Positions 50,293-59,292 are shown, counted from the stretch's first letter. The stretch: 64,000 bases of DNA from Roseateles oligotrophus (GCF_025717515.1 NZ_JAJIRN010000009.1:186001-250000); one strand, 5' to 3'. Program-made: numbers and translations. Notes: a model not told the origin generated them from the sequence alone.

Positions 50293-50327
50293 GGGCCTCG
50301 ATGAGCAAGCTCGATCGAAGCTCTGCC

Positions 50328-51848
50328 CTACTGAAACGCCACCTCCGCAAAGCTCCTCAACTTGCGGCTGTGCAACTGGCTCAAAGGGCTGGCGCGCAGC
50401 AGCTCGACGGTGCGCATGCCGATGCGCAGATGCTGGTCGACGCGGGCGCGGTAGAACTGGTCGGCCATGCCGGGCAGCTTGATCTCGCCGTGCAGCGGTT
50501 TGTCGCTGACGCAGAGCAGGGTGCCATAGGGCACACGGAAGCGAAAACCATTGGCGGCGATGGTCGCACTCTCCATGTCCAGCGCGATCGCACGGCTCTG
50601 GCTGAAGCGGCGCTCGGGGCCGCCATGGCGATCGTTGGGTAGCAACTCCCAGTTGCGGTTATCGGTCGAGGCGACGGTGCCGGTGCGCAAAAGCCGCTTC
50701 AGCTCCGGGCCGCTGAGCTGGGTCACATCGGCCACCGCCTGTTCCAGCGCCACCTGGATTTCGGCCAGCGGCGGGATTGGCACCCACAGCGGCAGCTCTT
50801 CGTCCAGCACATGGTCTTCGCGCACATAGGCATGCGCGAGCACATAGTCACCGAGCTGCTGGCTGTTGCGCAGGCCGGCGCAGTGACCCAGCATCAGCCA
50901 GGCATGCGGGCGCAGCACCGCCACATGGTCGCTCATGGTCTTGGCATTGGCCGGGCCGACGCCGATATTGATCATCGTGATGCCGCTGCGATCACGCCTT
51001 ATCAGGTGGTAGGCCGGCATCTGCGGCAGGCGCGGCAGCGCGGCGCCCAAAGCATCTTCCGCCTCGGCACTCAGGCCAACGCGGCGCGTGATCAGGTTGC
51101 CGGGTTCGACCAGGGCGATGCAGTCGTCCAACTCATGCGGCTGGGCCGGGTCGGGGGCTTGCTGCATCAGCTCGCGGCCCATGCGCACGAACTCGTCGAT
51201 GTAGAAAGGGTAGTTGGTGAACAAGATGAAGTTCTGAAAATACTCGGCCCGCGTGCCGGTGTAATGGCGCAGGCGCTGCAGCGAATAGTCGACCCGCGGC
51301 GCGGTGAATAGCGACAAGGGTTGCGGGGCACCGGGGGTCAGGTCTTGCGTGCCATTGGCAATGCCGTCGTCCATCGCGGCCAGGTCGGGCAGATCGAAGA
51401 CCTCGCGCAACAGGCGGCGGCGCTCCGGCGACAAGGACCCTTCGAAATGCTCATGCTCGCCGAGCGCAAAGTGCAATGGGATCGGCTGGTTGCTGCTGCC
51501 CACCTCGAGCGCTTCGCCGTGGTTGTCCAGCAGCAACTGGAACTGCCGGCGGTCATAGTCGGCGAACAGATCGGGGCGGGTCAGCGTGGTTTCATAGTTA
51601 CCGACGCCGTCCACAAAGCCGTAGGCCAGCCTTGAGCCGGGCGCGGCGCCGCGATTGGAGCGCAGGCGCAGGCGCACAAAGGGGTAGCAGGCGCGTACTT
51701 TGGGGAGGTCTTCGCCGGCCACAAAACGCTGTAGGGCCTGGCGCAAATGCAGCACGCTGGCCGCATAAATCTGCTGCGCCTGCGCTTGCGCGGCGGCGGC
51801 GTCCTTGTATTGGACGGGGGCGAAAAACGGCGGGCTGAAACTCATCAT
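50328..51848 (-). CDS. amn: AMP nucleosidase
   Basis: A 506-residue enzyme that hydrolyses AMP to adenine and ribose 5-phosphate. It has the N-terminal AMP-nucleosidase domain (ACYPFVRLRLRSNRG, YGFVDGVGNYETTLTRPDLF, NYPFYIDEFV) and a C-terminal nucleoside-phosphorylase-like domain (IGVGPANAKTMSDHVAVLRPHAWLMLGHCAGLR, LGDYVLAHAYVREDHVLDEELP, ALDMESATIAANGFRFRVPYGTLLCVSDKPLHGEIKLPG). Length matches the family. ATG 51848 or the adjacent ATG one codon later may be used. It stands alone on this strand, downstream of the inverted-repeat element. Confidence 0.95.
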   Translation of the reverse strand: MMSFSPPFFAPVQYKDAAAAQAQAQQIYAASVLHLRQALQRFVAGEDLPKVRACYPFVRLRLRSNRGAAPGSRLAYGFVDGVGNYETTLTRPDLFADYDRRQFQLLLDNHGEALEVGSSNQPIPLHFALGEHEHFEGSLSPERRRLLREVFDLPDLAAMDDGIANGTQDLTPGAPQPLSLFTAPRVDYSLQRLRHYTGTRAEYFQNFILFTNYPFYIDEFVRMGRELMQQAPDPAQPHELDDCIALVEPGNLITRRVGLSAEAEDALGAALPRLPQMPAYHLIRRDRSGITMINIGVGPANAKTMSDHVAVLRPHAWLMLGHCAGLRNSQQLGDYVLAHAYVREDHVLDEELPLWVPIPPLAEIQVALEQAVADVTQLSGPELKRLLRTGTVASTDNRNWELLPNDRHGGPERRFSQSRAIALDMESATIAANGFRFRVPYGTLLCVSDKPLHGEIKLPGMADQFYRARVDQHLRIGMRTVELLRASPLSQLHSRKLRSFAEVAFQ

Positions 51849-51862
51849 CGGGCTCCTTGTTT

Positions 51863-51982
51863 GGGACCCTCTGCAAAAACCCCTTCGGGGCGGGCCTTTG
51901 CGGGTGCTGGCCGGCGGTTCGCGCCTTGCCCTGCATCCCGCAAAGATCCCGCCGCGGCCAACGGGGGTTTGCAGAGGGTCCC
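51863..51982. repeat. 120-base inverted-repeat element (MITE-like)
   Basis: GGGACCCTCTGCAAA at 51863-51877 is the exact reverse complement of TTTGCAGAGGGTCCC at 51968-51982. Inside, CTTTGCGGG/CCCGCAAAG and GGCCGGCG/CGCCGCGGCC-type segments extend the symmetry, so the whole 120 bases could fold into one long hairpin. A 15-base perfect terminal inverted repeat at this spacing is far above chance. It has no coding capacity. Terminal repeats, small size and intergenic position between amn and the DUF1127 gene fit a miniature inverted-repeat element or palindromic unit. No second copy was noticed in the window. Confidence 0.65.
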
Positions 51983-52025
51983 TCGGCGCCGATTGTGGCG
52001 CTCCGACCGAGCCGTTTTGGCGATT

Positions 52026-52199
52026 TCAGTCCTGCTTGAGCAGAAGATATTCCAGCTCGCCGCGGCCCAGGCCTAGATCTAACAATTCACGGCCGTCCAA
52101 GCCGCGCAGCTCGGCCCGCATTTGCGCATCGCGCTGGCGCTGCAGCCAAGCGGCGCGCAGGGTTTGCAGGAAGGGGAATGCCTTTTTTACGAGTGTCAT
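52026..52199 (-). CDS. DUF1127 domain-containing small protein
   Basis: A 57-residue protein. The C-terminal RQRDAQMRAELRGLDGRELLDLGLGRGELEYLL is the DUF1127 (YjiS-like) motif, an arginine-rich helical module. Such proteins in proteobacteria have been linked to phosphate, carbon or RNA-related regulation, but function here is unknown. ATG 52199 is preceded by GGAG at eight bases, better than the ATG eight codons upstream. It is divergent from the LysR regulator with about 90 bases between. Confidence 0.85.
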   Translation of the reverse strand: MTLVKKAFPFLQTLRAAWLQRQRDAQMRAELRGLDGRELLDLGLGRGELEYLLLKQD

Positions 52200-52289
52200 G
52201 GTGTTTCTCCGTTGTCTTGGCATGCATCTTCCGATTTAAGATGAGTGTTGAAAAGTTGAATGATCTGACCGTTTAATTCAGGAAAGCTG

Positions 52290-53189
52290 ATGCGAGCCTT
52301 GAACCTGGACCAACTGCGCACCCTGGTCGCGATTGCCGACCTGGGCACTTTTGCGGCCGCCGCGCAGGCCTTGCACTTGGCCGCGCCGACCGTCAGCCTG
52401 CACATCAGCGAGCTGGAGTCGCGGCTGGACGCCGCCTTGCTGCTGCGCGGCAAACGCGGTGCGCAGTTGACCTCGGCTGGCCAAGTCTTGGTGCAGCGGG
52501 GTCGGGTCTTGCTGCGCGATGCCGATGAAGCGATCGAGCAGGTGCGCCGCCATGCGCAGGGGCGGGCCGGCAAGGTCAGGCTGGGCTCATCGACCGGGGT
52601 GGTGGTGTATTTGCTGCCGCAGGTCTTGGCGATGCTGGCGCAGCAATACCCGGACATTGATGTCGAAGTCAGCGTGCTCGGCAGCAAGGAGACCTTGGCG
52701 CGGCTGGAGGCCGGCAGCCTGGATCTGGGCGTGGTGACGCTGCCGCTGCCGGGCGCGTCGCCCTTGCAATGCACGCCCTGGCGCAGCGATCCGATGATGG
52801 CTTATCTGCCGGCCGATTGGGTGGTGCCGGACGCCATCACGCCGGCCTGGCTGGCCGACAAGCCCTTGATCTTCAATGACAGCTCGACGCAGATGTACCG
52901 GCACACGATGAGCTGGTTCGGCCAAGCCGGCTTCAGCCCGACGGCCCGCATCGAGCTGAACTTCACCGAGGCGATGAAGAGCCTGGTGGTGGCCGGCTAT
53001 GGCGCGGCGATTCTGCCGCTCGAACAGGAACAGGCGCCGCATGCCTTGGGCGTGCATGAGGCCATGCAGATGCGCCCGCTGCGGCCGGCCATGAGGCGCG
53101 AGTTGGTGCTGGTGCATCCCGCGCATGAGTTGTTGCCGGCCGGCGCGCTGCCGGTCCTGGAGGTCTTGAGGGAGTTCGCACAGGCTTGA
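52290..53189 (+). CDS. LysR-family transcriptional regulator
   Basis: A 299-residue regulator. The N-terminal helix-turn-helix reads LNLDQLRTLVAIADLGTFAAAAQALHLAAPTVSLHISELE with the usual spacing, and a periplasmic-binding-type effector domain follows (GKVRLGSSTGVVVYLLPQVLAML, DIDVEVSVLGSKETLARLEAGSLDLGVVTLPLP). The effector cannot be inferred. It is divergent from the DUF1127 gene, and the exported BAAT-type hydrolase begins 120 bases downstream on the same strand; either could be a target. Confidence 0.93.
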   Translation: MRALNLDQLRTLVAIADLGTFAAAAQALHLAAPTVSLHISELESRLDAALLLRGKRGAQLTSAGQVLVQRGRVLLRDADEAIEQVRRHAQGRAGKVRLGSSTGVVVYLLPQVLAMLAQQYPDIDVEVSVLGSKETLARLEAGSLDLGVVTLPLPGASPLQCTPWRSDPMMAYLPADWVVPDAITPAWLADKPLIFNDSSTQMYRHTMSWFGQAGFSPTARIELNFTEAMKSLVVAGYGAAILPLEQEQAPHALGVHEAMQMRPLRPAMRRELVLVHPAHELLPAGALPVLEVLREFAQA

Positions 53190-53308
53190 CCCTTGAGGGC
53201 CTGGGCTTGCGTTTCGTCGCTTGCCCGGTTGATTCGTCGCCTTGCGCCGCGTGGCTTTGGATGGTCTTTCTACAGTGAAGACTCGATTCACCCATTCCGC
53301 AGCCTGTC

Positions 53309-54694
53309 ATGCCTAACTTCAAAATCACCTGTATGGCGATCACTCTCGCGCTGGCCGTCGGCCGGCCGGCCTTGGCCCAGCAAATTCACGTCAGCCCGGC
53401 CGCCGAGGTCGTGGAGGGCACGGCGCTGAGCCTGCGTCTGAGCGAGTTGCCGCCGCTGACTTCGATCCGGATTGTCAGCAGCCGCTTGGCGCGCGGCATG
53501 ATCCCGCAGCAGCCCCATCAGGCTCAGGCCCGGTTCACCAGCAATGCCGCCGGCGAGTTGGACCTGAACAGCCAGGCGCCCGACAGCGGCAGCTACACCG
53601 GCGCCGATGTGCGTGGCCTGTTCTGGTCCATGCAGCTGGCCGCACCCAGGGCGAGTTTGCCGCCGCTGGACCCCAAGCAGCAAGGCGAGGTCTGGCTGCA
53701 GGCCTATGCCGGCGAACGCCTGCTGGTGCAAAAGAAACTATGGCTGCAACCGTTCGCGCCCGAGGTGCAGAGCCGGGCGGTCGTTGACTTTCCCGGGGCC
53801 CGCTTTGCCGTCGGCCCCGGTGCTCATAAACGCGGCGCCATCATCGTGCTGGGCGGCTCGGAAGGCGGCTCCATCGCCGCCCGCACGACCACGCCGCTGC
53901 TGGCCTCGCAGGGCTATGCGGTGCTGGGCCTGCCCTACTATTCGCCGCCGACCTGGGGGGCCAAGGGCATGGAGCCCGCCGAGCTGCCTGGCCTGCCCAG
54001 CTCATTTGCGGACATCGAGTTGGACCGCCTCAATCAAGCGCGCGAGTGGCTCGGTCGCCAGCCCGAGGTGGACGCTGAGCGCATCGCTGTTTATGGCGTT
54101 TCCAAGGGGGCGGAGTTCGCGCTGGCCGCCAGCGCGCGTATGGCCTGGATACGCGCCGTCGTGGCCTATGTGCCCTCGGATGTGATTTGGGAAGGTTGGG
54201 GCATGGGCGTGCCTGAGGCGGACACAAGGTCGTCCTTTGCCTGGCAAGGCAAGCCCTTGCCTTGGCAACCCTACCAGGGCATGGCGGCGGAGTCGGCCGG
54301 CTTCGCCACTGGCGCGGCCGTGCATATCCGCCGGCCTATGGACCAGGGCCGGGTCGCTCACCCCGAACGGCTGGCGGGCGCGCGCATCGCGGTGGAGAAC
54401 TATCGCGGCCCGCTGCTGATGGTCGCCGGCAGCGATGATCAGATGTGGGACTCGGCCGGCATGGCGCGCAATATCGAGGCCAGTCGTCAGGCCCAGGGCT
54501 TGCCCACCATCAGCCTGATCTACCCCGGCGCCGGCCACGCGCTGTCGTCCAGCGGCTGGGCGCCGACCACCGGCCACAACCTCGGCCCAATGAAGCTGGG
54601 CGGCAGCCCCGCCGTCGATGCGCAGGCGCAGGCCGACGCTTGGCCGCAGGTGCTGGCCTTCCTCAAGCAGCATCTGGGCCAAGCGAAGCCGTGA
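53309..54694 (+). CDS. Exported BAAT/acyl-CoA thioesterase-type alpha/beta hydrolase
   Basis: A 461-residue protein with a signal peptide (about 1-23, ending in ALAQQ). The N-terminal half (about 25-160) is the Ig-like thioesterase N-terminal domain (LRLSELPPLTSIRI, FTSNAAGELDLNSQAP, GLFWSM). The C-terminal alpha/beta hydrolase has the nucleophile Ser265 in YGVSKGAEFAL, a likely acid Asp376 in GSDDQMW and His410 in GAGHAL. Family members act on acyl-CoA or bile-acid CoA inside cells. An exported version cannot meet acyl-CoA, so it probably hydrolyses another thioester or ester in the periplasm. Confidence 0.87.
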   Translation: MPNFKITCMAITLALAVGRPALAQQIHVSPAAEVVEGTALSLRLSELPPLTSIRIVSSRLARGMIPQQPHQAQARFTSNAAGELDLNSQAPDSGSYTGADVRGLFWSMQLAAPRASLPPLDPKQQGEVWLQAYAGERLLVQKKLWLQPFAPEVQSRAVVDFPGARFAVGPGAHKRGAIIVLGGSEGGSIAARTTTPLLASQGYAVLGLPYYSPPTWGAKGMEPAELPGLPSSFADIELDRLNQAREWLGRQPEVDAERIAVYGVSKGAEFALAASARMAWIRAVVAYVPSDVIWEGWGMGVPEADTRSSFAWQGKPLPWQPYQGMAAESAGFATGAAVHIRRPMDQGRVAHPERLAGARIAVENYRGPLLMVAGSDDQMWDSAGMARNIEASRQAQGLPTISLIYPGAGHALSSSGWAPTTGHNLGPMKLGGSPAVDAQAQADAWPQVLAFLKQHLGQAKP

Positions 54695-54714
54695 TCGGCT
54701 CCTTGCCCGATCGC

Positions 54715-56706
54715 TCAGCGCGAACGCAACTCGCGCGTTGTCTGCTCGCGCTCGTTCAGGCGTTGCTGCGCCGACAGCGGCCGCACCTTGCCGGCGGCCA
54801 GGGCGGCCTGATCCAGGTTGGCACCCCAGGTCTGGCCGGGCCGGAGCAGAAGTGGCGCAGCCAGCGTGTCGATCAAGGCCGCATCGACCCAGGGCATCGC
54901 CTCGGCCAAGACCAGTTTGGCGCGCGGCTTGATCGCCGCCTCGCCGATGCGGCCGCGTTGGCCCCAGCTAACAGTCAGATCGGCGCTGAGCGCGCCGTCC
55001 AGCAGCTTGTCCGTCACCGCATAGTCGCGCAGCACACCGTAGCGCAGCTGCATCATGGTTTCTTCCGCCAGCATCGCCGCGTCCTCGCGCGAGAAGGCCT
55101 CGCCGTCGGGCACCGAATAGGCGTAGTCATCGCTGACCCGGTCCGTGCTGAAGAAGTGGACGATGTCGCTGGGCGTGTAGGAAATTTGCAGCGGCGTCGG
55201 CGTTGCGCCAAAGGACAGCACCTTCGCCAGGCCCTGCAGCTCGCTCGAATAGAAAGGGAACTGCTCATGCAGGCTTTGCGACAGGCCACGCGCAGGGCCG
55301 GCCTGATAGACCCGTTTGTCGGTGGGCAGGCCGGCGTGCAGGCGCGGCGGCATGAAGTCGGCCGCATGGGTCAGCTCGTGATACAGCAGGCTGCCGAGCG
55401 CAAAAGTCACTTCACCCAAGGGGCGGCTCAGGCGCGGTTCGCGCGCCAGGCTGTTGTAGGCGTGCTGGTTGTCCTTCACATAACGCCAAGGTGAAGCGAA
55501 TCCCAGCAGCGCACCATTGTTGCTGCGCGGGTCCGGCGACTCGCTGACCGTGTCACGCTGTTCCGGCGTTAGCCACAGGCTGCTGGCGTCGAGGTAGATG
55601 GCGCCGGTGGCGCTCCAGTAGAAGGCCGGCCGCACCCGCCCGCCGATGACGATGGCCGTGACGCTGGCCAGCATGCGGCGATAGTCGCCGAATTTATCTT
55701 CCTCGCGCAAAAAGCGCTCGAACAACTCGCCCATCCAGTCGTTCGAGACCAAGACCCGCTGCATCACCTGCTCGACCGTCGGTACTTGGCCCGCCGTGGC
55801 TTGACCCAGCAAGGGCAGCTTGCCCAGGGTGCACAGATTGCTGTTCGTCAGGCGCGGGTTGTAGACGCATTCGTCTAGCGCTGTGGCATAAGGACCCTGG
55901 GCCAGATAGGGGTAGACACGGCTGGAAGGGGCCTTGGCGCTGAAGAGCGGATCGGCCGGAGCGCCCGGCAAGGGCCCTTGCACCAGCAGATTGAACTGAG
56001 CGTTGAGCTTGCTGCCATTGGCCAGGGTGATGCTGGCTTGCAGGCGCAGCATTGCATCGGCCGCCGTTGGCGGCGCGGTGAACACCACACGGCGGGTATT
56101 GGTCTCGCCCAGGTCTGCGCTCGGACCCTCCAGCTGGCTCCATTGCACCGTGGCCAGGCTCCAATCGGCCTCGCTGAGTTTGGCGCTGGTGACGCGCAGC
56201 GAGGTCTTGCCGCCGGCCAGCACCGAGGGCTCGCCGCGCACAAAAATGGCTGCGTCGTCGCCGAGCGCTGCCTTGGCCTCCAGTTGCACGCTTTGCAGAT
56301 GGCTGCCGCCTTGGCCGTCTTGATAGCCGAGATCGAAGCGGTAGCTCTGCCCGACGACGGGGTCGAGCGTGATCGCTTGCGAGCGTGCCGAGAGCAGGTT
56401 CAGCGTCGTGCCGGCGGTTTGCTTCCAGCTCAAAGCCTTCAACTCTTTGCCGCTGCAAGCGAGCAGTGCGATTTCGGTGTTACGTCCCTGCAGCGGAGCG
56501 GCCTCCTGCACCAGCTTGGCGACCGAGCCGGGCTGACATTCGGCGCTCAAGGGCGGCACGGGCAGCGTGGGCGTGGGGATGGGCGTGGGCTCCGCTGGGC
56601 TGCTATCACCGCCACCGCCTCCGCAGGCACTCAGCAGCAAAACCTGCGCCAACAAGGCCATGGTCAACGCTCGCCGCCGAAAATTGCCGAATATCTTTGC
56701 CGTCAT
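54715..56706 (-). CDS. Large lipoprotein with an HELTH (HExxH) motif
   Basis: A 663-residue lipoprotein. The signal peptide ends in the lipobox LSACGGGGG, followed by a proline/threonine spacer. The first half looks like beta-rich Ig-type modules (residues about 55-250). The second half contains LLYHELTHAADFMPP with His443, Glu444 and His447, the zinc-binding and catalytic motif of metallopeptidases. The third zinc ligand is not obvious. I do not recognise a named family. It converges on the BAAT-type gene, 20 bases from its stop, and is divergent from the MFS gene, whose start is 87 bases away. Confidence 0.8.
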   Translation of the reverse strand: MTAKIFGNFRRRALTMALLAQVLLLSACGGGGGDSSPAEPTPIPTPTLPVPPLSAECQPGSVAKLVQEAAPLQGRNTEIALLACSGKELKALSWKQTAGTTLNLLSARSQAITLDPVVGQSYRFDLGYQDGQGGSHLQSVQLEAKAALGDDAAIFVRGEPSVLAGGKTSLRVTSAKLSEADWSLATVQWSQLEGPSADLGETNTRRVVFTAPPTAADAMLRLQASITLANGSKLNAQFNLLVQGPLPGAPADPLFSAKAPSSRVYPYLAQGPYATALDECVYNPRLTNSNLCTLGKLPLLGQATAGQVPTVEQVMQRVLVSNDWMGELFERFLREEDKFGDYRRMLASVTAIVIGGRVRPAFYWSATGAIYLDASSLWLTPEQRDTVSESPDPRSNNGALLGFASPWRYVKDNQHAYNSLAREPRLSRPLGEVTFALGSLLYHELTHAADFMPPRLHAGLPTDKRVYQAGPARGLSQSLHEQFPFYSSELQGLAKVLSFGATPTPLQISYTPSDIVHFFSTDRVSDDYAYSVPDGEAFSREDAAMLAEETMMQLRYGVLRDYAVTDKLLDGALSADLTVSWGQRGRIGEAAIKPRAKLVLAEAMPWVDAALIDTLAAPLLLRPGQTWGANLDQAALAAGKVRPLSAQQRLNEREQTTRELRSR

Positions 56707-56793
56707 TTCGAGTTAGCTCCCTCAAGCCCTGGATCAATCGTTGGCCGGGCGCTGCTCGCCCGCCGGCCTGTTTTTTCGTGTCAAACTGGCCCG

Positions 56794-58068
56794 ATGTTAC
56801 AAGCTGCCGCGCGTCGCTTTCGGCCGCTGGGTCTCCCCTTCAGATTGCTGCTGATCAGCGACAGCTTGATGCTGCTGTCCATGATGGTTGGTCACGTGGC
56901 CGTGCCTTGGTGGGTGGCGACCGAGGGTGGCGCGGCCGAGCTGGCGATCTTCGCGGCGACGCTGTCGGCCGCCTCCTTCATTGCCCTGCCGCTGCTTTCG
57001 CCCCTGGGCGACCGGGTCTCCAAACGAATCTTGATCGCCGGCGGCCTGGCGCTGATGGCGCTCGAATCGCTGGTGTTGGCCGCGCTGGCTCAGGCCGGCA
57101 TCTACCACCTGGGCTGGATCATCGGCCTTGAGTTGCTGTCGGTGGTCGCGATGGCGGCCATCATGCCGGCCTCGTTCAGCATCGTGGCCGAGTTGCTGCC
57201 GGGCGAGCAGCTGACCGAAGGCCTGGGTTTGCAAAAAAGTGCGCAAGCGGTCGGGCGTCTGCTCGGGCCGGCTTTGGGCGGCGCGGTCTTGGCGCTGGCC
57301 AGCACGGCCGCCGCGCTCTGGCTGCATGCCGGCCTGCTCTTGGCGGCGGCCTGGCTGGCCAGCCGTATCAGCGCCGCGACCCCGACCGCAGGCGCCCAGG
57401 CCAGGCATTGGTTAAGGGACTTGCGCGCCGGCTTGGTGGCCAAGTGGAAGATCCCGATGGAGCGTGGCTGGACCTTTGTGTCGTCCTGGGTGTGGCTATT
57501 TTTCGGCCCCGGCATCGGCATCTTGCTGCCGCTGAAGGTGCAGTCGCTGGGTCTGTCGGCGGCTTGGCTGGGGGCTTGCGAGGCCAGCCTGGCGGCCGGC
57601 ATGCTGCTGGGCTCGCTCGGCGGCTCGGTCTGGACGGCGCAGCGGATTGGCCGCTTCAACGCCAGCTTGGGTGCGATTTTGCTTGAGGGCGTGACCATGA
57701 TCGCCATCGGCTTCAGCCATCAGCCGCTGCTGATCGTGTTCGGCTTCGCGCTGTTTGGCTTGGGCATTGCTACCGTGCAGATGGTCGGGCAGACCCACCG
57801 GATGTTGGCCATGCCGCAGGCCTACCGGGCGCGCATGACGGCGGTCAACATGATGGTGATGCAGGTGGCCGGCACCTTGGGGCCAGGTCTTGCCGGCGTC
57901 AGCCTGTTGCACATGAATGTGGACTGGGTCTACGGCCTGTTTGGACTGGGCCTGTTTGTGGTCGGCCTGGCCTACCTGAAGGTGCCTGGCTACCGGCGTT
58001 TTTTGAACCTCCCCCACGCCGAAGCCGAGGGGGCCTATGCCCGCGACTACCCGGCGCTGTTTCGCTGA
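56794..58068 (+). CDS. MFS transporter
   Basis: A 424-residue major-facilitator permease with about twelve membrane helices. The loop 2-3 motif appears as PLGDRVSKRILIAGG, and QKSAQAVGRLLGPALGGAVL in the middle is typical of EntS-like or drug-exporter MFS proteins. IMPASFSIVAELLPGEQL is another family-like segment. The substrate cannot be inferred. The start is the ATG at 56794; a long open frame upstream lies over the opposite lipoprotein gene and is not coding. Confidence 0.9.
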   Translation: MLQAAARRFRPLGLPFRLLLISDSLMLLSMMVGHVAVPWWVATEGGAAELAIFAATLSAASFIALPLLSPLGDRVSKRILIAGGLALMALESLVLAALAQAGIYHLGWIIGLELLSVVAMAAIMPASFSIVAELLPGEQLTEGLGLQKSAQAVGRLLGPALGGAVLALASTAAALWLHAGLLLAAAWLASRISAATPTAGAQARHWLRDLRAGLVAKWKIPMERGWTFVSSWVWLFFGPGIGILLPLKVQSLGLSAAWLGACEASLAAGMLLGSLGGSVWTAQRIGRFNASLGAILLEGVTMIAIGFSHQPLLIVFGFALFGLGIATVQMVGQTHRMLAMPQAYRARMTAVNMMVMQVAGTLGPGLAGVSLLHMNVDWVYGLFGLGLFVVGLAYLKVPGYRRFLNLPHAEAEGAYARDYPALFR

Positions 58069-58075
58069 AACGAGT

Positions 58076-58300
58076 TCAGGCTTGCCGGCGACCGGCAATC
58101 AACACCGGTGGCAGCTTTTGTGGCTGTTCTTGCTGCAGCTCTTGCGCCTGCGCCGTCATTTCACGCGCCAGCCGTTTGTCTACCTTTTGCTGTGTCGCAG
58201 CTTGATCGGCCAGATTCATGCCGAGCACGGCCGAAGCGGCGATGGCGCCCAAGGCGGTCAGCAAGGTGGTCAAAAATTGGTAGTGGCGGGTGGTGTTCAT
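58076..58300 (-). CDS. Small membrane or secreted hypothetical protein
   Basis: A 74-residue protein with one hydrophobic segment (LTTLLTALGAIAASAVLGMNLA, about residues 10-31) and a charged, glutamine-rich C-terminal half (KVDKRLAREMTAQAQELQQEQPQK). AAGGAG lies eight bases before the ATG, supporting translation. It is probably a single-pass membrane protein or has an uncleaved signal. Function unknown. It converges on the MFS gene with 7 bases between stops. Confidence 0.75.
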   Translation of the reverse strand: MNTTRHYQFLTTLLTALGAIAASAVLGMNLADQAATQQKVDKRLAREMTAQAQELQQEQPQKLPPVLIAGRRQA

Positions 58301-58446
58301 GGCTGCGGCTCCTTGGTGTTGAGGGGGCTCCTCTGTTGCAATGTCTGCAGTGTCTACAAAGCCCTTGTCCGGCGCCAGAAGCAGGCGACGAAGCGCAGGC
58401 TTTGGCGTGCGAACTGAGATTGGCAGCGATGAATGGTGCGGGCTAC

Positions 58447-59181
58447 TCAGCGATAGCTGTTCAGCATGCGGGTCAGCGCGCCGCTGCTCTCCAATCGGGT
58501 GATGGCCCGGTTCAGTTCATTAAGCTTGAGTCCACTTCGCCGCGACAGGGCGCAGGGCATCACGTAGCGTGACAGCTGAAAATCCGGATGCAGGGCCGCC
58601 GTCAGCACACCTTGACGGCGCTGATATTCGACATAGAGCTGATTGGCCACGGCATGCTGCATGCGGCCCAGGTTCAGCTTGCGCAGGTTGGCCCCGGCAT
58701 TGGGCGCATCCTCACGTACAAAGTCGCTGCCAAGCGCTCGCTCCAGATCCGGGTAGACAAAGCCATTGACGGTGCCAAGCGGCAGCCCGCGCAAGTCGCC
58801 CAATGTCCGCGGCCGGACAGCGCTGCGCAGGCTCAAGATCACCTCGCCGTCCGGCAGCACAGGCAAGCTCCAATCGAAGGGCCCGGCGAACCATTGCGGT
58901 AGTAGGGCACAGACGATATCGCCCTCGCCACTCTCCAGCGCGGCCGCGACGCGCTTGCGTGGCAGGACCAAAAATCGCGCATCGCGGCCCAGTTGCCCGG
59001 CCAGGGCGTTGCCTAGATCAAGGTGCAGGCCGGCGACCACTTGCCTGTTCTGCAGCCGCGCCCAGGGCATCTCGGTGCTGGTATCGACGATCACACGCAA
59101 AACAGGGCGCGCGGGATCGACCGCGAACGCCGCTGTTGCGATCAAGAGTCCGCCGACAAAAACCAAGGCGCGATGCATCAT
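58447..59181 (-). CDS. Periplasmic SBP_bac_3-type binding protein
   Basis: A 244-residue periplasmic protein with a signal peptide (about 1-21, ending in AFAVD). It has the fold pattern of amino-acid-type binding proteins: TEMPWARLQNRQVVAGLHLDLGNALAGQLG, KRVAAALESGEGDIVCALLP and ELNRAITRLESSGALTRMLNSY. No transporter subunits lie next to it, so it may be a stand-alone sensor or orphan binding protein. The ligand is unknown. Confidence 0.85.
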   Translation of the reverse strand: MMHRALVFVGGLLIATAAFAVDPARPVLRVIVDTSTEMPWARLQNRQVVAGLHLDLGNALAGQLGRDARFLVLPRKRVAAALESGEGDIVCALLPQWFAGPFDWSLPVLPDGEVILSLRSAVRPRTLGDLRGLPLGTVNGFVYPDLERALGSDFVREDAPNAGANLRKLNLGRMQHAVANQLYVEYQRRQGVLTAALHPDFQLSRYVMPCALSRRSGLKLNELNRAITRLESSGALTRMLNSYR

Positions 59182-59218
59182 TTCGCCTGCTACGAGTCTT
59201 CGTACGGGGAATGATAAT

Positions 59219-59239
59219 CGCCGGCTGCGGAGGCCGGCG
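59219..59239. terminator. GC-rich hairpin, candidate terminator of the GH109-like gene
   Basis: CGCCGGC and GCCGGCG at 59219-59225 and 59233-59239 pair perfectly around a 7-base loop. It lies about 55 bases beyond the stop of the minus-strand GH109-like gene and is followed in that direction by an AT-rich stretch (ATTATCATT). It is probably a transcription terminator, although the T-run is imperfect. Confidence 0.5.
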
Positions 59240-59292
59240 CTTGCTTGTATGGCTTTGTTCTCGGCCGTCCTTTGATGGCGAGCCCGACCCGA

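Larger units (their letters stand above)
49849..50327. other. Intergenic region between amn and gntR, holding the operon promoter
   Basis: About 480 bases. The half next to gntR is AT-richer and contains the palindromic operator-like site at 50006-50023. The half next to amn holds a weak open frame on the minus strand (annotated separately). No RNA gene or repeat is recognised. Confidence 0.5.

Noticed and set aside
55978-56793. 272-residue N-terminal extension of the MFS protein
   Set aside because: It overlaps the opposite lipoprotein gene completely and lacks MFS features; the first helix begins right after the ATG at 56794.
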